64,000 nt of DNA from Monosiga brevicollis MX1 (taxonomy: Eukaryota > Opisthokonta > Choanoflagellata > Craspedida > Salpingoecidae), in NCBI RefSeq assembly GCF_000002865.3, contig NW_001865043.1:1171018-1235017 (forward strand), read 5' to 3'. Within the stretch, counting starts at the first letter, position 1, and the number at the start of each line of letters is the position of its first letter. The notes beneath the pieces are model-generated. The model ran no database searches and had not been told where the DNA came from. It worked only from the letters and a program-made list of their open reading frames with translations. Position numbers and translations under genes: made by a program. Below, piece by piece: positions 1-11,649 of the stretch.

Positions 1-228
1 TCCTCCTTCTCCTCGTTCTCTGCCTTTCCCGGAGGTGGCATTTTTCTTCTTCGTTCTTGGCGATCATCAACTAGCTCACTGGACGCGTGATCATCCTTCT
101 CAATGTACGTTTGGATTCTGGATGCCGTTTGCGCTGCCGTTTTTGGCCTTGTCTTGGTTCACTGCCAAACTCACGGATCTCCCACCCACGCCTCTCGCCT
201 CTCTTCCATACCCTCGTCCAGTGGCATC

Positions 229-1648
229 ATGGCCCGCTTTTCCGTTTTTGCTCTGGCCCTCTTGGCCTTGGTCGGCAGTACGTACCTGCCCTCTCTTCAT
301 GACGCTTGCCACAATGTTTGCATGCGTTGCATTTGATGGTTGATTTAACCTCATACTCCTCCCGACTTTCCCCTTCCCTTTTTGTAGCTTCGGCCGCGTG
401 CACCACAAGTGACTACACAAGCGCGTACACGGCCATTGCTGTGAGTCACCCTACTCTGGACCCTCCCCGCCCCCTTCCCAGCTTCCAGCTTCCCGTCCCG
501 TCGTGCTTGCACTTGACCAAGTGTTTGTGCCTCACCCACGCCCTTTCCCTGCACACTGCTAGAACTGCATCACCCCCTTGAGCTCTGACCTCCAAGTCTG
601 CTACAACACCAACGACTACTCTAACATTGGCGTACGCCCCCCTTTTTTTTTTTTTTTTTTTTTTTTTCTAGCTTGGGGGGAGGAAGGCTGCCGCAAATGA
701 CTTTCCACAAAGGCTTCTGCCTTCGCCGACTCTCACCATTCTTGCTTGATGTCGCTTGATGTGCACAGGACTGCATTTGCTCATCGCTCCAATCCTACAC
801 GAGCGTAAGTTAAACAACTCTTGCTGCTCTTGCTGTTTGAACTCGACCACAGCGCCCTGCACTCATGTTTTTCGTTCCTCAACCTGAATCTACACATAGT
901 GCTTGATTACCGCCTTGAACAACCACCCTTGCACCGACGCAACCATGACCACCTACATCCGAAACTTCCTCAGCGCCTACACCAGCTACGCCTGTCAGCT
1001 TCTTGTCCGCTTCAACATTGTGTTCACGATCAGCGTTCCCGCTGGTGAGGCTTGCATCCGAGTTTTCTTTTTCGCAAACCTCGCCTCCCCATACCCCTTG
1101 CACCAGAACAAGATCTAGAACGCAAGCACTCACTTGCTTCCTCCAAACACCCTAGACTTTGCTTCCTTCTCTGAGCCTCAGGCCAAGGCTTTTGCCATCG
1201 CCGTGCTTCAGGCCGGTGGCGTTACCGACGTCGACGCCAATGCTCTGGTCACCTCGGTTCGTCATGCTTTGTGCTCAATTCCGCGAACTTGACGCTTGCT
1301 GCGCTTGCTGTGTGCTGGTTTCACTTGCTCATGGTTTTTATGATCGTTTCCTTTGCTTAACTTGTGTAGTGGCGTTTGATGACTAGCGCACGCCGCGCCA
1401 ACCCTCAAGTGCAGTTTACCATGGAATTCGAGGGAGGCGTGCCCCCCGCTGGTGGCAGCATGGAGAAGTCCTATGACAACGTTCAGTACACCGATGAAAA
1501 CGGTGACACCGCGTCCGACAGTGTTGTTGCCGATGACGTTGAGATGTCTGCTTCCGAGGTCGGTACCACCAAGTCCCCCGGCTCGGCCTGCGGTGTCCAG
1601 ACCGGCCTTGCCGCCCTCGGTGCCGTCGCCGCCGCCAACCTTCTCTAA
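229..1648 (+). CDS. Secreted, probably GPI-anchored Cys-rich protein (unrecognised family)
   Basis: Seven exons join in phase to 243 residues: 229-277, 388-440, 563-631, 769-804, 900-1044, 1156-1256 and 1370-1648, with GT-AG ends throughout. The start at 229 was chosen because it opens a clean signal peptide (MARFSVFALALLALVG). The next ~90 residues are rich in Cys, Thr, Ser and Tyr and probably form disulphides. A segment of about 60 residues after this (FASFSEPQAKAFAIAV onward) alternates hydrophobic and polar residues. It is followed by an acidic low-complexity stretch and a final small-residue then hydrophobic tail (SPGSACGVQTGLAAL...), which looks like a GPI-attachment signal. I do not recognise the family. 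A cell-surface role is inferred from the signal peptide and tail only. Confidence 0.75.
639..667. repeat. Poly-T tract in intron 3 of the first gene
   Basis: A run of about 28 T lies inside the intron between the exons ending at 631 and starting at 769. It may serve as an extended pyrimidine tract, but it sits far from the acceptor. Confidence 0.8.
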
Positions 1649-1817
1649 GTGCAAGTGGATGCCGCCGCACCCTGCATTTCAATCCCTTGTCATGGGCTCT
1701 TGCTTGACTCGGCCCCTTTTCGTTTTACCACATACCACCGAGTTCTCCAAGTCCCAATTGCCATCCTGTGCACTCATGTCCTTCGGATAGCTCAAACAGT
1801 TCTCTGTCCAACACACA

Positions 1818-1818
<1 letters not shown>

Positions 1819-1868
<50 letters not shown>
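1819..1868. repeat. (CA)n microsatellite
   Basis: About 25 uninterrupted CA units follow the stop of the first gene, in the gap to the 3' end of the convergent receptor kinase gene. The remaining 1649-2002 stretch holds no recognisable gene. Confidence 0.95.
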
Positions 1869-1870
<2 letters not shown>

Positions 1871-2002
1871 ATATCTGTCTTTACTTTTGCTTCAAAGTCA
1901 ATTTCAGTTGCAGGTGGGCACGTTAGCGGAAAGTGAAAAAAATTCACTGGACAGCGGATGAAGCACATAAAGACAACCCCCACGGGGCTTTGTGTGTATC
2001 GC

Positions 2003-5000
2003 TTACAAGTGAGCTTCGTCCACTTGATTGTGCAAGTCCAGTACTGGGGCAGCCCATCGTGATGTTGGCATTGCGTCGGAGTTGCTTGTTGAGATGGTCA
2101 GGTATGCCGAGGATTCCCTCGAGTGTGTCGAAGATATAGAGGGGCGCGTGGGCGGTGCTCCTGGGTGTGACATGGCCATGTGTTGCAAGGGACGTGCAGG
2201 TTGCGACATGGAGGAATGGCGCTGGTATTCGGGCTGCGACATGGAGGGATGGCGCTGGTACTCGGGCTGCGACATGGAGGGATGGCGCTGGTATTCGGGT
2301 TGCGACAGGGAGGGATGACGCTGGTACTCGGGCTGCGACAGGGAAGCGTGCCGATTCGCTCGTGCAGGTTGCGACATGGAGGGATGGCGCTGGTACTGCT
2401 CGGGGACCGCCTGCCCTAGGTTGGAAGACAGCGACAAGTGGCGCGGAGGCTCGACATCTGAGCCCGCAAAAGTCGGATTCGACGCAAACACTCCGTCTCC
2501 GGATGTTTGGCTCCTCTGAAATGACATGGGTGGGTCAACAGATCGCTCAGCATACAGACGCAGGGGCAAGGCAAACAAAGGGAGGGCAGGGCAGCATACC
2601 TGCAACTCGCTCAACATGTGGACCAACTGAGCAAATGTAGGCCGTTGGGCTGGCTCACTTCGCCAGCACATGCCCATGATGGCATATCTGCAGCCAGTCC
2701 GTTTGCATGCAACGAGAGTTAGTTGCGAGGCACGATGTGAGATTGTCAAGTAGACGCATCACTGCAGCCAAAATGCAAAATCCCGTCTGTACGTACAATT
2801 CAGGAAATCGCGTTGGCGGCTCGGGCGGCAGAACACCCCTCGTTACCGCCATGGGTACTTGCATGTCGCTCAAGTGACCGTAAGGCACGCTTCCGTACGT
2901 GCATGCTTCGTAGAGCAGAATTCCAAATGACCTGGCATGCCAAGCAACAGCGAAGCGCAATGCGGCTGGCTCAGAGACATGTGCATCGTCCTCCCCATGT
3001 AGCATGACGATTTAACGACCTTACCACACATCACTTTGAGACGAGAACCGATGCTTGACCATGGCTTCTGGCGCCATCCATCGGATAGCTGTTGCTTGCT
3101 GCGATTCCTGGCGATAGTACTCCTGGTCACTTCCAAGTAGCCGACTCAATCCAACATCAGCAAGCTTAAACTGCACGCATTTGAACAGCAGTGGTTGGCA
3201 TGAGGGCAAATAAACATGTTTCGAACGTTATGACCGCTATATTGACATCCCCATCAACCAAATCAAGTCCTTAGCGCACCGTGGTCATGCTAAAGGCCAG
3301 CACGTTGCGCGCTGCCACGTCGCGATGAATCACCCTAATGGCAACGACCCGTCACATCTTGCATGTTGCACCTTCTTCAAAAAACAAAACAAACAAACAA
3401 CAAACAAACAAACCAGACACAAAAATCAGCATTGGGCTTGGTTACGTACTTCATCGACTCTAAAAATTGAAGCGCGCCGGCAATTTGTACTGCGATGCAC
3501 AATACGTCAGCTCGCGAAATGTGACCCGGCGCCAGTAGTTGGTGTGGTGGGCGCCGCTCTCGCAACAGACTGCAAGGGTGCACGGCAATGGAAATGCTTT
3601 TATGAGCCCATGGCCAACGCGTGGCGCAGGATAGCTGATCGTCATAGGACCACGTACGCAGCCAGCTCGCCCAACTTGGCGTACTCGAGCACCATGGCCG
3701 TCTGTCCCTCATAGGTGCTAGCACCCAAAAGTTTGACAATGTGCGGATGCTTGAGACTGCTCAACAGTCGAATCTCGGCAGCAAACCTATTGGTCATGCC
3801 GCCCCAGTTGCAGCCTGGTCAGCGAGCATGCATCAGATGAAGTCGCCATCAGACGCGGCCCGATCGACCCACCTCGTTTTGTCAGATTCAGTCGCGCTCT
3901 CGCCAAGCCGCTTGACGGCCACCGTACTACATGCAGGTAATAGGGATAATGTGAGGTGAGCGGTCCATTTCTGGGGCACCGTGCTCTTGCAGACGCAGAT
4001 GCCTCAGCTCACATTCGATTGCCATTGTCTGCGCCAGAACTAAGAGTTCCCCGGTACACGCTGCCATAGTTGCCGCTTCCCAGAAGGTGATCGCAACGCA
4101 GATCAGACCTGAGCAGAGCAAAGTGTAGATGTCAGCACCATTTCTCTTAAGATCAAGATCGGCGTGCATCATGGCTCAGCACATCACTGCCAGAAGCGAA
4201 AGCACGAGTGCAGCGTACCCATCCAAGATTTCGGGTTCGGTACCGGTGATGTCAACAACGCTCGACAGCAAAGTCTGAGCACGCTGCAGCTCACTGGCAA
4301 GATCCATGCGCTGTCGCTCAACTTCTGATAGTTGGTAGGCGATCCGTGCGCGCTTGCGGCGCACATGTCGCCTGCAGCAGTGAAAGGTGACATGGGGCAC
4401 TTGTGAGCAGTCTACCGACTCACCAACACTTGCAACCCTCGAACACAGTCGCAGGCATACAAAACGCAAGCAAAATATGGGAAGATGGGTCCATGGGGTG
4501 TTGGACACGTACAGCTGCAGTGGAAGCAGTACGGCAGCCACCAGTACCACAACTCCGGCGCCACAGCCAATTGCAATGATCACCATTGAACTTGATGAAG
4601 CTTCCGAGGTCACGTCATCGTCGTCGCTGTCGCCCCCGGGATGAACAGGCGATGCGACTACAGGCGAGTACAAGCATCGCGGGTAAGTCGTTGTCCCGAG
4701 CTATCTCAGACAAGTGTAAGGGCGGAGAGGTGGGGCGACAAGGCTGCCTACCACAAGCATATGCATCGAAAGAGTTAATGATCAAACCCTCCAAGGCCGA
4801 GTACCAGTACCCATCAACTCCATCGGTAGAGGAAGGAATGCACAGCAGCACATCCAAGACTGTGCCGTCGGGGCAAGAGAGCTGGCAATACGGTTGGTCT
4901 TGCGCCTCTAGACGGGCCGCGCTCACGACGTCGCCATTCTCAGCGAGTGATGTAAACTCATTGGTCAAAGTTCGCCCGAGTCGTTGGTAAGCACAGGTCC

Positions 5001-8000
5001 ATGCAATGTTGGCCTGGGCGAGCCGCGTCGCGTTGACAGCGGGGCACGTAGCATTGGGGTACCGAGGACACTGCTGTTCAATATCCGACACCCAAGTCCC
5101 TTCATGATTGCAGTACACATCCACGAGGGTGACGCTTGGATCCAGCTCACAGGTCATGGGGCAATAGGTGCCCCAGAGCAGATCCTCGTCGAGTGTACTC
5201 GCGTACTCTGGATACTGCAGCAGCAGGCCCTCGAGTCGTGCATTGAAACATTTCTCTCGATCAATGTGTGCCACTCCAAGGCTGTTCTGGTCGATGCTGG
5301 CATTGCATTGCGCCTCACAAAAAGAGCCGTCCCCCACGTAGCCTGGAGCACATGATGGAATGTGGGGAAGGTGGCCATCAGTAAATGTTATGGTCGCCTG
5401 TTCTCCCGGCTGTCCCACAATGCTATACACTTCCAATTGCAGATCCTTGAAGGCACCCCGCTCAATCGTGCGAATTTCGTCTTCAACCCATTGATTGCTG
5501 ATGTTTAGCTGAACCAGCTTCAAGCCTGTACATTGTCCAGCGCACCAGCAAGAGGCGAGGGCGCGGATCAGGCCATTCACATCCGGCAATGTGACCAAAT
5601 GCAAATTACAAGGATGTGCGCGTGTATGTACAAAATGGGATTGGCGTTGAATCACCGTTCGCACTCACCCCAAAAGTGTTCGCGAAATAAGTGAACAATG
5701 TTGCTGTTCTTCAAGACCAGATACTGCAGATTGGTATTGCGCGCAAAGAGGTTGACACGCTGTTCCCACAGGCATGCCATTCAAGAATGAGACTGACGCC
5801 TAGCAATGACAGCTGATAACGGCAAAATCACAAGATACAGGCGCACGAGCGAGAAAAAAAAAAGAAAAAGTGGTTGCCAGATGAAAGCCGCAGGCAAGCT
5901 CCTTCAACAACCTGAGCCCAAGTGGTTCCGAAGAGCGGCGCTTTGGCGATGACCAGACTGGTCAGTTGGGTCATTGTGGCAAAAGTGTAATCACTCAGCT
6001 CCAGTTGCCGGCCTTGAATCTCCAAGGATAAGAGGGCTGTTATTCCAAAGTACATCAAAGCGTGAGGTTACATCCTGAGGATCGCACCAAACTCGGTTTG
6101 ACAACGTACTGCGAGCACAGTCAAGAAGCGCATGGGTGCCTCTAAGGTCCCACGACGTGACTTCGTGATTGCGATCATCATCGAGGACCACACGAGACAT
6201 GTTCGTGTGCGCGCACAAATTGGCCTGGGAATCGTCCATCAATAGGTAAGACAGGGGCGAGGTGCGGGTGAAGGCAGTGCAAGTGCACACGGGTTACCGG
6301 AAGGGTGGTGCTGCGGTGGTTTGTTAGTTCAATGGAAACGAGTTGGGAGTGGGCCAATGGCCCAGTGCTGGGGAATATGGCGTTGATACCACCAATAAAG
6401 TTGATGTGGATGGCCTCTGTGGATGGCAGACCAGCACCGGCACACGGGCGGTGAGGGTGTTGTCGCGGTGCGTGTACTTGTGGAAGACGACCACACCTGG
6501 GGGAATGTTAGGCCACAGGGTCCAGTCCGCGTACGCGCATTCAAATGCTTGCCCATTCAAGTTGACGGGCAAAGGTGCGCTAAGCGTGCAAAGCTAAGTC
6601 ACATGCAAGTTGCAAAGGGGTCAATAAGGTCGGCACTCAGCCAATTGGACACTGGTCTCGTATCTCACGACTGTTGGATCGTACCGAATCGAGGCTAGGC
6701 CGATTGGGTTCACATTCCATGGGCACCGTCCAGCTCCCCTCGGCATCACACTCTATGTACTGGCGACCAAGCTACAGCGTCGACAATGGATATTTTGAGC
6801 CGATAGTGCGGTGTTAGGCTTCGTGCTCAACTCTGTGAGAGACGGCAGCAGTGGGCTCTGTTGGTCAAGCTACGTACCATTGTGGCATCAGGGTTCCGAC
6901 AGGCTAGATAAACTCGGCTCGACGGCAACCAGCCACTGCCATCGGGTGCAAAACTCTCTGTGTGTCAGGTGTGTTGTGAGGAGGCGAGAGTTGGGCACGA
7001 GTGGTGGAATAACCACCCACCAGCGCCAGCGATTCGACCGGTCCAGTTCTTCATCCAGAGCGCACAGGCGTACCATTGCGAACAATAACATGTTCCAAAA
7101 GGTCTGGCAGTGGCTCGCACAGTGGCTCGCAGTAGTGGGGCCCCTCTGAATACATACAACGCCACACGTTAGTCGCATTTTGCGAGAACGGGACCACTCA
7201 AGAAGACTTGGCGGAGAAAGTTGCCATGCAGAGGAGAGCGACACGCACGGAAGTAACCGAGCGCACAAGTGCATTCTACGAGGCCGCCGGTTTGTTGGCA
7301 AAAGCTCAGGTTGACGGGGATGCTACCGAGGCCAGCGTCGGGTCCATCTGTCGAGCCGGAGGGAAGCAGGTGACCCAGAAAGTCGTACGGGACGCGCTTG
7401 ATCGAGTTGATCTGCAGACAAATGTTCAGGGGCACGTGTATGAAAGAACGGGGGAGGGCAACTGGACAAGCAAGCCGGGCAGAGACTATGCTGGATCTTG
7501 ACCCGAGAGGGCGTACCACATAGTTGAGCTGTATCAATCGTGGTGTGTGAGACGGAAGCGCGGGCAAGCTCTGTCAGTTGCGGTGCCATGTTCCCGTCAC
7601 AAAGCACCATGAGCATGTACGATTGATACGCACGGCTGTCAAACACACCAAAGCTAGCGCCAGCGCTTCTCCATCGAGTCTTTTTCTTTTTAAACTGTAC
7701 ACAGGGGCAAAGGCGGGAAGAGGCATACCGTCAGTTCGTTTGAATTGAAGTAGAGCTTTGTCGCATCACCCGAGTCGTCGTAGAATCCTGGCGCCAGAAT
7801 TGCGTCTCGGAAATTACGATTGCCACCGAGATTCAGTTCGTCGATCCGTGAAGCCTACGGAAGAGGGGGTCGGGTTCGTGTTCACGTGGATGAAAACCAG
7901 CTAACATCACGCGATGGAGCACAAGGGGGATATGCAGGGACCAACGCAAGACGGGTGGCACAAGAAGTCATCGCTCCACTCACAGGGTGAGGCAGGTAGT

Positions 8001-9016
8001 AGGGGAGCTCAGGCAGGCTTTGAAAGCGTCGGATGGTGAGAAGGCGGAGCTGTGAATTGAGTTGGAACATGGTTGGCCGCAAAAAGTTCAAGTCGCCGAT
8101 CGTTTTGACACCTCCCACCAGCTAAGGATTTTGTGAATGTGAGTGCGGGTGCGGAAGCGGGTGCGAGTGCGTGAGACCGATCAGATTGCGGATCGGAACA
8201 ACGCATCTGGGGCTTTGGGCAATGATGCCAATTCGTCCGGACCAGCAAACGGGGGAGCACGGGGCAGGAGGGCGGAGGAGCTGACCTCGACGTAGCCAAG
8301 GGTGGGCAGGCAGTCATAGAGGTGGTGTGGCAAGTGTGAAACACTCAGATCTTGAAGATCGACATTGTAAATGCGAGAAAGTGGACAGAGGATGCCGGCT
8401 GGCAGATACGTCAGCTCTGGCGCGTACCAGTCCAGAATCTGAGAGGCGAGCGACAGGGGGTGTGGTGACACAGTGTCGGTGTATGGCGGCGTCGGTGAAG
8501 AGGTTGCTTGTCCCGAGCTGGGATGAAGAGCGAGGCGGCGTACATGCAAGTTGCTTAGGCCTTTGAAGGAGAAGCGGTCCACTTGAACCGTTTTTGCTCC
8601 GTGAATTTGAAGTGAGGTCAGCCGCAGGGGCGAGCCATCGAGGGAGCGAAAGGCCTCTTCAGGCAAGGCGATTGTGCCATCTTGGATCAATCTGAAGGAG
8701 TAAAGCAGAGGGGGAGCAGAGAGACGGCCGGGAAGCGAGAGAGGATAAGGGGCGATCAAGTGGGGAGGGGGATCCACGGGGCGCTGAGGAGCAAACCAAG
8801 CGCTCCGTTGATTCAAGAAGCAATCCAGTCCTGGATCCGAAGCACGTACACGGACGAGACGGACGCTGCGAGGAGAAGAGGGGCGTCGCTCAGATCGACT
8901 CGAGTGCAAGTGATGCTCAGATCAGAGCACGTGCAAACACTGCACAGGTTGGTGGCGGCCCATCCATGCCCCAATACCACCCAAAGTACCACCCCCAATA
9001 ACCACCTCAAGCGCAT
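2003..9016 (-). CDS. LRR receptor tyrosine kinase with Tyr-containing tail repeats
   Basis: A multi-exon type I membrane receptor. The start at 9016 opens a signal peptide (MRLRWLLGVVLWVVLGHGWA), followed by an LRRNT-like Cys cluster (CSVCTC...ITC). Leucine-rich segments run in exons between about 8.8 and 5.8 kb. A Cys-rich membrane-proximal region follows (about 5600-4700). The transmembrane helix is near 4530-4590 (VVIIAIGCGAGVVVLVAAVLL), with a basic juxtamembrane. Kinase motifs lie on successive exons: P-loop GSGNYGSVYRG (about 4060-4100), VAVK lysine (about 3900), C-helix FAAEIRLL (about 3770), HRDVAARN (about 3320), ADVG in place of ADFG (about 3150), WMAPEA (about 3060), SFGILLYEACTYG (about 2910), and CWRSEPAQRPTF (about 2660). 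HRDVAARN and WMAPEA mark a tyrosine kinase. An EYY pair sits in the activation loop. The tail carries repeats of PEYQRHPSMSQ. Ligand and orthologues are unknown; several ectodomain exon borders are approximate. Confidence 0.88.
2175..2400 (-). repeat. Tandem 33-bp repeats encoding PEYQRHPSMSQ in the kinase tail
   Basis: About five to seven imperfect copies of an 11-residue unit with one Tyr, a His-Pro-Ser and a Met/Leu-Ser-Gln occupy the cytoplasmic tail of the receptor. They are in frame, with both exact and degenerate copies, consistent with recent expansion. The regular Tyr spacing suggests serial phosphotyrosine docking sites (inference). Confidence 0.9.
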
Positions 9017-9118
9017 CACGCCACGTGCCCCGGGCCGCCGTGGCCAACCCCTCGACACCCGCATCGCTCCGACAGGAGGCACCTTTCGAAAATGAAAGAT
9101 GTGTGTGTGTGTGTGTGA

Positions 9119-9400
9119 CAGAGGAGAGAGAGAGTGAGAGAGAGAGAGAGTACAGTTTGAGAGAGAGAGAGAGGAGAGAGAGAGTTTGAGAGAGAGAGAG
9201 AGAAGAGAGTTTGAGAGAGAGTTTGAGAGAGAGCTTGAGAGAGAGCTTGAGAGAGAGAGAGCGGTTGAGGAAGAAGAAGATGTGTGTCGCATGAAATGTC
9301 ACACACATCAATAAAACTTGACACAACCTGACACAAACATACACGAGAGAGAGATTTGGAGAGAGAGATGAGAGAGAGAGAGATGAGAGAAAAGAGAGAT
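9119..9400. repeat. GA-rich imperfect microsatellite
   Basis: GAGA runs are interrupted by GAGTTTGA and GAGCTTGA variants. The variant GAGCTTGAGA also dominates the block at 12505-12610, so the two loci share the same degenerate unit. Confidence 0.9.
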
Positions 9401-9420
9401 GAATCCAACTGCGCAGTTTC

Positions 9421-9502
9421 ACAGCAACAACAACAACAACAACAACAGCAACAACAACAACAACAGCAACAGCAACAACAACAGCAACAGCAACAGCAGC
9501 AG
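9421..9502. repeat. CAA/CAG triplet repeat
   Basis: About 27 mixed CAA and CAG triplets. They could read as poly-Gln on the plus strand, but no gene frame supports translation; the stretch lies in the gap between two divergent genes. Confidence 0.9.
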
Positions 9503-9674
9503 CCAACAGAGCCCAGCAACTTACGTGAGCAGCGTGGAGGCTGTTTGATGGGCAAGGGTGCGGTGGTCAGCGCGGTTGCTTGATTGTGCTGGGCGAGCTT
9601 GGGAGGGGGCAGCATGGGCCGGAGCTACCGGCGGTCGGTCCTTGTTTGAGTAGAGCCAGACCATTTGACAGGTC

Positions 9675-10988
9675 ATGATGGCGGGCTCGGCCCTGGAATG
9701 GGCTGGGTGCATGATATGGTGTCTTTGGACCGGTCTTTGCTGTGTGGCCGACCTGGGCCTGATGAAGACCCAGCCTTTGCCATGGTTGCGCTGGAGTCCG
9801 ATGGCCCCGGGGGCATTGCAGATGGACGGTCTGCCACGCCGCGCCACGGATCAAGCAGTGTGGCGGGCAGCGGTGACCATTGGTCGACGCCTTGGGCTGG
9901 AAATCTTACTCTTTCACGCCCTCGTCTGGGATCGGCCCTTTTTGACCTTTTTGCAAATTTGCCTACACGGCCTCGCCTTCTCCTGCACGCTCTTGAGCGT
10001 GCTGGCCCTACCTACTCTGCTACGGCCACGCAGTGGCCTCTCTGCCTTGGACAGACGCCTCCTACAGAGCACCTTTTTCGCTGCTCTCGCTCACTGGGCT
10101 CTCTTTGGGGCGCTGGCAAGCTTGGGTCTCAGTCTCCGCCTCACACAGGGTGCGGCTTTTTTGATGATGCGCGCTGTGCTGATTCGCTCCCCAGTCCTGG
10201 ATCGTCTCTGTCGGATACTACTTCGCCCGCATAGCACCCGGCCTTTCAGCGGGGACATGCGTGCCATCGCGCACGCCACGCCGACGACCGACATTGTTCG
10301 CATCACCATGGTCATTTTTCTTTTGGATCGGGCCGAACCCGATCTGAGCTTGCGGCTGGCCTGCTATGGGCAGCCCTTTGTGATCATGGCCGCTCGCGCC
10401 CTCCTCCTTCGCAATCAGGAGCACTCACCCTGGTACATTTTGCGACAAGCCCTGGTCTATCCACTTCTCGCCACCTATCTTCTTCCGGTCATGCACGCAG
10501 TCAACCTGGACACGCCCATCCAAGTCGTTGCCGCCACTCTGCTCCAGCACGAGTTTTTGGCACAAAAAGTCATTGAGGTGCTGGATGACAATCGCCTTGA
10601 CTTTCAGCAATTCGTCTTGGAGATGGCCGAGCTGGTGGCCGACCATGCCGTGAGGGTGTGGCATGATATTCAGGGCACCCTGACCTTGGTGCTCACCTCG
10701 GCGGGCCGCCACTATTGGCAAGCACGCTATCGCGAGTACATGCATGGTGATGCCCTGACCTATGATCGTCAGCCCTATTTTGACGTCAGCCGCCATGGCG
10801 AGTGCTGCGTATGCTCCGACCGCCGTGTCGACGTCGTCGTCCTGCCCTGTCAACACGTCTGTGCCTGCAGCCTATGTTTGCACCATCTCAATGTCCGACA
10901 TCAAGGGCCAGAGCCCGCGGGCTGCCCTTACTGTCGTCAGCCCATTGATCAGCTCGCCCCGCTCCGCGCCCAAGTCCCGCAAGCGTAG
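9675..10988 (+). CDS. Multi-span membrane protein with C-terminal RING finger (putative E3 ubiquitin ligase)
   Basis: A single uninterrupted frame of 437 residues, unusual among its intron-rich neighbours. Several hydrophobic segments run from about residue 75 to 290 (for example ILLFHALVW..FLTFLQICL, HWALFGALASLGL and YPLLATYLLPVMHAV), suggesting a polytopic membrane domain. The last 60 residues carry a RING of C3HC4 type: CCVCSD...VVLPCQHVCACSLC...CPYCRQPI. RING domains recruit E2 enzymes, so an E3 ligase at an internal membrane is likely. The start at 9675 is the first Met of the frame and its N-terminal ~40 residues are Trp/Met rich and may be untranslated or a signal anchor. It is divergent from the receptor kinase gene. 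The specific family was not recognised. Confidence 0.82.
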   Translation: MMAGSALEWAGCMIWCLWTGLCCVADLGLMKTQPLPWLRWSPMAPGALQMDGLPRRATDQAVWRAAVTIGRRLGLEILLFHALVWDRPFLTFLQICLHGLAFSCTLLSVLALPTLLRPRSGLSALDRRLLQSTFFAALAHWALFGALASLGLSLRLTQGAAFLMMRAVLIRSPVLDRLCRILLRPHSTRPFSGDMRAIAHATPTTDIVRITMVIFLLDRAEPDLSLRLACYGQPFVIMAARALLLRNQEHSPWYILRQALVYPLLATYLLPVMHAVNLDTPIQVVAATLLQHEFLAQKVIEVLDDNRLDFQQFVLEMAELVADHAVRVWHDIQGTLTLVLTSAGRHYWQARYREYMHGDALTYDRQPYFDVSRHGECCVCSDRRVDVVVLPCQHVCACSLCLHHLNVRHQGPEPAGCPYCRQPIDQLAPLRAQVPQA

Positions 10989-11599
10989 CAAACATGGCCC
11001 CGTCGTGCCGCTGAGCGGCCTGCATTGGCGTGAGCCTTTTCTGAATACAGTTCTTGTATCATCGTTGAGAGAATTCTTTTTTGTTTGCCATGTGAGTTGT
11101 TGATCGGAATAATCTTGATCAATGGGGTCCTCGATGCGTCGAACATTTCGTCAAGAATCGAATGTGGATTGTTCAAATGTACTTAGTCAAGCCACTTTAT
11201 AACTCGGGCCACGCATGGCAACCAATGCTTGCTGCTCGTGTGACGGACCCGCGCGGCGGGTCTCACCAAACCATGCCAGGACACTGTCCATCGGTGGTCC
11301 ATGTCCAAACCCAAATCCTCAGGCGCGAAATTCAAGTGGAAAGACACGCTGCAACGCCGTCAGCAAGAATGCGTGAAAAAAGGCGCCTCCAATGGTGCCT
11401 AAAGGTTCAGCAGCACGATAGCCAAGCAGATGGGTATTTAGTCAGAAGAGGATTTCGTCTGAACAACATTCAGATCAAGACTGCACGCTGCACGCTGCGC
11501 GCCTTTGCATGAAAAGGGGAAAAGTTCGAGCGTCAAGGACAAACCGGGGATGATCGGGTATAGGGGTGCAAACATGACAGGTAGTGGCACCGTCTCATT
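10989..11599. other. Intergenic stretch without recognised gene
   Basis: This gap lies between the RING gene and the 3' side of the GET1-like gene, which converge. I see no coding exon, RNA gene or repeat in it. It probably holds both 3' untranslated regions. Confidence 0.5.
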
Positions 11600-11649
11600 C
11601 TGGCAAAAAGAAAGAAAGAGACGACAGAGTCAAAAAAAGAAACACAAAG

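Larger units (their letters stand above)
9017..9674. promoter_or_regulatory. Shared upstream region of the receptor kinase and RING genes
   Basis: About 660 bases separate the two divergent start codons. Most of it is simple sequence: (GT)n at about 9099-9118, GA-rich repeats over about 9119-9265 and 9346-9400, and CAA/CAG triplets at about 9421-9502. No TATA box or other motif was convincing. Any promoter role is inferred from the position alone. Confidence 0.5.

Noticed and set aside
1792-1983. Cys-Val repeat frames over the CA microsatellite
   Set aside because: Dinucleotide repeats give open frames in all phases; no start context or conserved sequence.
8922-9615. Open frames rich in poly-Cys, poly-Gln and Ser-Leu across the GA and CAA repeats
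   Set aside because: Products of microsatellites in an intergenic gap; the real receptor start at 9016 lies just inside.
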